From positions 620,001 to 684,000 of the forward strand of contig CBDCSF010000013.1 in NCBI GenBank assembly GCA_965221445.1: a stretch of 64,000 nt of DNA, in the 5' to 3' direction. This DNA is from MPNP01 sp965221445 (GTDB lineage Bacteria > Pseudomonadota > Alphaproteobacteria > Rhodobacterales > Rhodobacteraceae). A program made the translations under genes and the position numbers. How positions within the stretch are numbered: position 1 is the first letter of the stretch; the number at the start of each line of letters is the position of its first letter. Below the pieces are notes generated by a model. That model was not told the origin of the DNA and did not search any database. It worked only from the letters and a program-made list of their open reading frames with translations. Positions 62,075-64,000 of this stretch are shown piece by piece.

Positions 62075-62626
62075 TTAAATTGAATTTTCTAGAAGTTCTT
62101 TTCGTAACCTATCTATTGCTCCCTTAATTCCAAATCTATTAGGAGACAATCGAAAAACTGCTTCATACGCTTCCAGAGCCTTTAGTTTCTGCCCTGTATT
62201 TTCATAGATCAATGCCAAGCCATTTAGTGCCCCAAAATGTCTGGGATTTAGCTCCAAAGTTTTTTGTATATCTAGGATTGAGGAGTCGTAATTCAACATG
62301 AGATAGTGGAGTGTGGCCCGAATATTCCATCCCTCAGCAAATCCAGGAGCATCGGAAATTATATAGTTCAATATTTTAAGGGACGTGTTGTAATCACCTC
62401 TGTTCATAAAAACTATCGACTGGTCAAGGAGTTTGTTGATTTCGGAAGAACCAGAATCCATCCAATAGGATAAAATCTCTCTTTCTATCGACTTGGTCTC
62501 TTGGGAGGTACTGGATTGAAGTTCCTCAAACAATTTGTTTGTTCTTACTTCATTTCCTGTTAAAGATGTAGGCAATACTAATGTGGAAAGAATCCCAAGC
62601 AGAAACAATAACTTTGTCAATTTCAT
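62075..62626 (-). CDS. TPR-repeat protein with signal peptide
   Basis: 183 residues. The N-terminus MKLTKLLFLLGILSTLVLPTSLTG is a signal peptide with no lipobox cysteine. About three TPR motifs follow: LDQSIVFMNRGDYNTSLKIL, then WNIRATLHYLMLNYDSSILDI and ALNGLALIYENTGQKLKALEAYEAV. It is probably periplasmic and mediates protein contacts. Similar small TPR proteins beside this helicase are common in Alphaproteobacteria. It is divergent from the SCP2-domain gene. Confidence 0.85.
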   Translation of the reverse strand: MKLTKLLFLLGILSTLVLPTSLTGNEVRTNKLFEELQSSTSQETKSIEREILSYWMDSGSSEINKLLDQSIVFMNRGDYNTSLKILNYIISDAPGFAEGWNIRATLHYLMLNYDSSILDIQKTLELNPRHFGALNGLALIYENTGQKLKALEAYEAVFRLSPNRFGIKGAIDRLRKELLENSI

Positions 62627-62686
62627 GGGGCTTCCTCAGCCAAGGTGTAAATTGGATTTGTTTAACAGAATTCAAGGATAATTTCA

Positions 62687-62986
62687 ATGGATAACAAAGC
62701 AGCAGTTGTAGTGGAACTCGAAAAGCTGGATTTGGGTTTGGTTAGCCAAAAGGTTAAGTTTGAGGTAACGGATATTGGGTGTTTTGTATTCAAGGGCCAA
62801 GAAGTTATCGTCAGTGATGAGAACCGTGAATGTACCCTGATAGCAACACTCAACACCTTTAAAGGTCTGTTGAGGGGAAGCCTCAACCCAACAACTATTT
62901 ACATGAATGGTGAATTAAAGGTGAAAGGAGACCTTTCCATTGCCATGAAATTGGGGAAATATTTGGGGAATGTAAAAAGGTTCTAA
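62687..62986 (+). CDS. SCP2 sterol-carrier-domain protein
   Basis: 99 residues, a whole SCP2 domain: VKFEVTDIGCFVFKGQEVIV, then ECTLIATLNTFKGLLRGSLN and the final LKVKGDLSIAMKLGKYL. SCP2 domains bind lipids or acyl chains in a hydrophobic tunnel. The next gene, an alpha/beta hydrolase, starts 43 bases downstream on the same strand. GGATAATTTCA precedes the ATG. It begins the cotranscribed pair and is divergent from the TPR gene. Confidence 0.88.
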   Translation: MDNKAAVVVELEKLDLGLVSQKVKFEVTDIGCFVFKGQEVIVSDENRECTLIATLNTFKGLLRGSLNPTTIYMNGELKVKGDLSIAMKLGKYLGNVKRF

Positions 62987-63029
62987 TTCGGATTACAGGT
63001 ATTTAAGATGAGTATCTTGAACTAAATTC

Positions 63030-63953
63030 ATGGAAAAAGCCCCTCTCTACAAGGATATAATTTCAGACCCATGTGATGCTCAAGCTTTCTGGCTTCGGAC
63101 AGAGGATGGGATCAGGATTAGAATTGCCATTTGGTCTGGGGGGAACAAGGGTACGGTATTTATCCTCACAGGTAGAACCGAGTACATAGAAAAATATGCT
63201 TCTATCGCCAATTTGCTCTATCAAGGGGGTTATTCAGTTGTTACCCATGACTGGCGAGGACAAGGTCTATCTGATAGGCTACTCGCCAACCCGAACATAG
63301 GGTATATTGGCAAATTTTCCGATTACCAAATGGACATGAACGTCGTTATTGAGACTTCGAAAGTTCTTAAACTGCCTCAACCTTTTTTTCTGCTTTCCCA
63401 TTCAATGGGCGGTTGTATCGGTTTACGAACGATACATCAAACTCAGGACTTTAAATCAGCCGTCTTCACGGGCCCAATGTGGAAATTGCATGGTAAAATT
63501 CGAATGCTGTTGGCAAAATATATCTCTGCTTTGGCCATATCGCTTGGGTTTGATAAAAAATTGATTCTGGGTGCTGAAGAAAGAAATTATCTGTATCTGT
63601 CCACACCGGAAAAAAATAGTCTTACATCAGACCCCGATATATTTCTATTTTTGAAAAACCAGATTGACAGTTACCCTGAGTTGAATGTAGGTGGCCCCTC
63701 TTGGAGGTGGCTAAAGGAGGCTATTAAAGAAAATGACTTCATGCTGTCCCAATCTTATCCCGAGACTCCTTCCTTGGTCATTCTAGGGTCTGATGAAACA
63801 CTTGTTGATGTGAATGAAATTCTTTCCTATTGCCGAAATTGGCCCCAGATACAATTGGACATCATCCCTAACACCAAGCATGAGGTTCTGATGGAATCCG
63901 AACGCTACCGAGACTTGGCCATGGAAAAAATTCTTTCCTTTTATCAATCCTAA
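63030..63953 (+). CDS. Alpha/beta hydrolase, lysophospholipase-like
   Basis: 307 residues. The nucleophile elbow SHSMGG lies at about 123-128. GSDETLVD (about 250) supplies the acid and TKHEVLME (about 285) the His. RTEYIEKYASIANLLYQGGYSVVTHDWRGQGLSDR is the lysophospholipase L2 (PldB) start region. It would cleave fatty acyl esters from lysolipids or monoacylglycerols. No signal peptide is seen, so it is cytoplasmic or membrane-associated. It ends 47 bases before the right edge of the window. Confidence 0.9.
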   Translation: MEKAPLYKDIISDPCDAQAFWLRTEDGIRIRIAIWSGGNKGTVFILTGRTEYIEKYASIANLLYQGGYSVVTHDWRGQGLSDRLLANPNIGYIGKFSDYQMDMNVVIETSKVLKLPQPFFLLSHSMGGCIGLRTIHQTQDFKSAVFTGPMWKLHGKIRMLLAKYISALAISLGFDKKLILGAEERNYLYLSTPEKNSLTSDPDIFLFLKNQIDSYPELNVGGPSWRWLKEAIKENDFMLSQSYPETPSLVILGSDETLVDVNEILSYCRNWPQIQLDIIPNTKHEVLMESERYRDLAMEKILSFYQS

Positions 63954-64000
63954 TTCCTCCAATTAGCAAACAAAAAGGACGAAGAGCCAAATAATTATTC

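Overview
The window looks like chromosomal DNA of an AT-rich alphaproteobacterium, probably a marine or similar heterotroph. Pointers are a 41-residue bL36 of alphaproteobacterial type, a SUV3-like helicase beside a seven-iron FdxA ferredoxin, a four-subunit sarcosine oxidase, and two complete Liv-type ABC importers. The species cannot be named from this sequence alone.

Layout, left to right. 1-0.8 kb: a partial hypothetical gene running off the left edge, tRNA-Val(GAC) and rpmJ. 0.8-9.4 kb (minus): a Liv-type importer flanked by two CoA ligases, which looks like an uptake-and-activation unit for a carboxylic acid. 9.4-13.6 kb: a molybdenum formate dehydrogenase and miaB. 13.6-18.7 kb: a second complete Liv importer. 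18.9-24.5 kb: sarcosine oxidase (soxB-D-A-G) led by an AhpD-like protein, with a perfect 24-bp palindrome at the predicted promoter. 24.5-26.0 kb: decayed DNA with an IS66 remnant and a small membrane peptide. 26.1-31.0 kb: tricarballylate-type dehydrogenase and electron-transfer protein (tcuA, tcuB), a NicX/M29-like enzyme, and a membrane desaturase paired with a Rieske ferredoxin. 31.4-34.8 kb: a two-gene cassette of unknown function (a helical-repeat protein and a probable PD-(D/E)XK-nuclease-fold protein) separating that block from a Rieske oxygenase at 35.0-36.1 kb.

36.5-46.2 kb is a mosaic island. It holds a broken IS5-family transposase, a compact GC-rich serine-recombinase element with small companion genes, a truncated IS21 element (istA fragment plus intact istB), a TOPRIM-primase remnant, an IS630 fragment, a SIR2-like gene and an overlapping two-gene module of unknown function. 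46.2-53.6 kb returns to metabolism: a self-sufficient (reductase-fused) reductive dehalogenase that should need cobalamin, a Kef-type antiporter, and the corrinoid-completion genes cobT and cobS. 53.6-55.2 kb is choline sulfatase betC. 55.2-58.6 kb is a second patch of turnover, with the two ends of a broken rhuM-like gene flanking a zeta-toxin pair and a decayed IS630 transposase, followed by a MITE-like inverted-repeat element. 58.6-64 kb is core-like: fdxA, SUV3-like helicase, a TPR lipoprotein-like/secreted protein, an SCP2-domain protein and an alpha/beta hydrolase.

Functionally, betC, sarcosine oxidase and formate dehydrogenase fit a choline/betaine-to-C1 route, though intermediate steps are not in the window. 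The dehalogenase, Rieske oxygenase, CoA ligases and Liv importers suggest breakdown of aromatic or halogenated acids. The most novel-looking items are the 31.4-34.8 kb gene pair, the 45.1-46.2 kb pair, the SIR2-like gene, the recombinase element and the fused dehalogenase.
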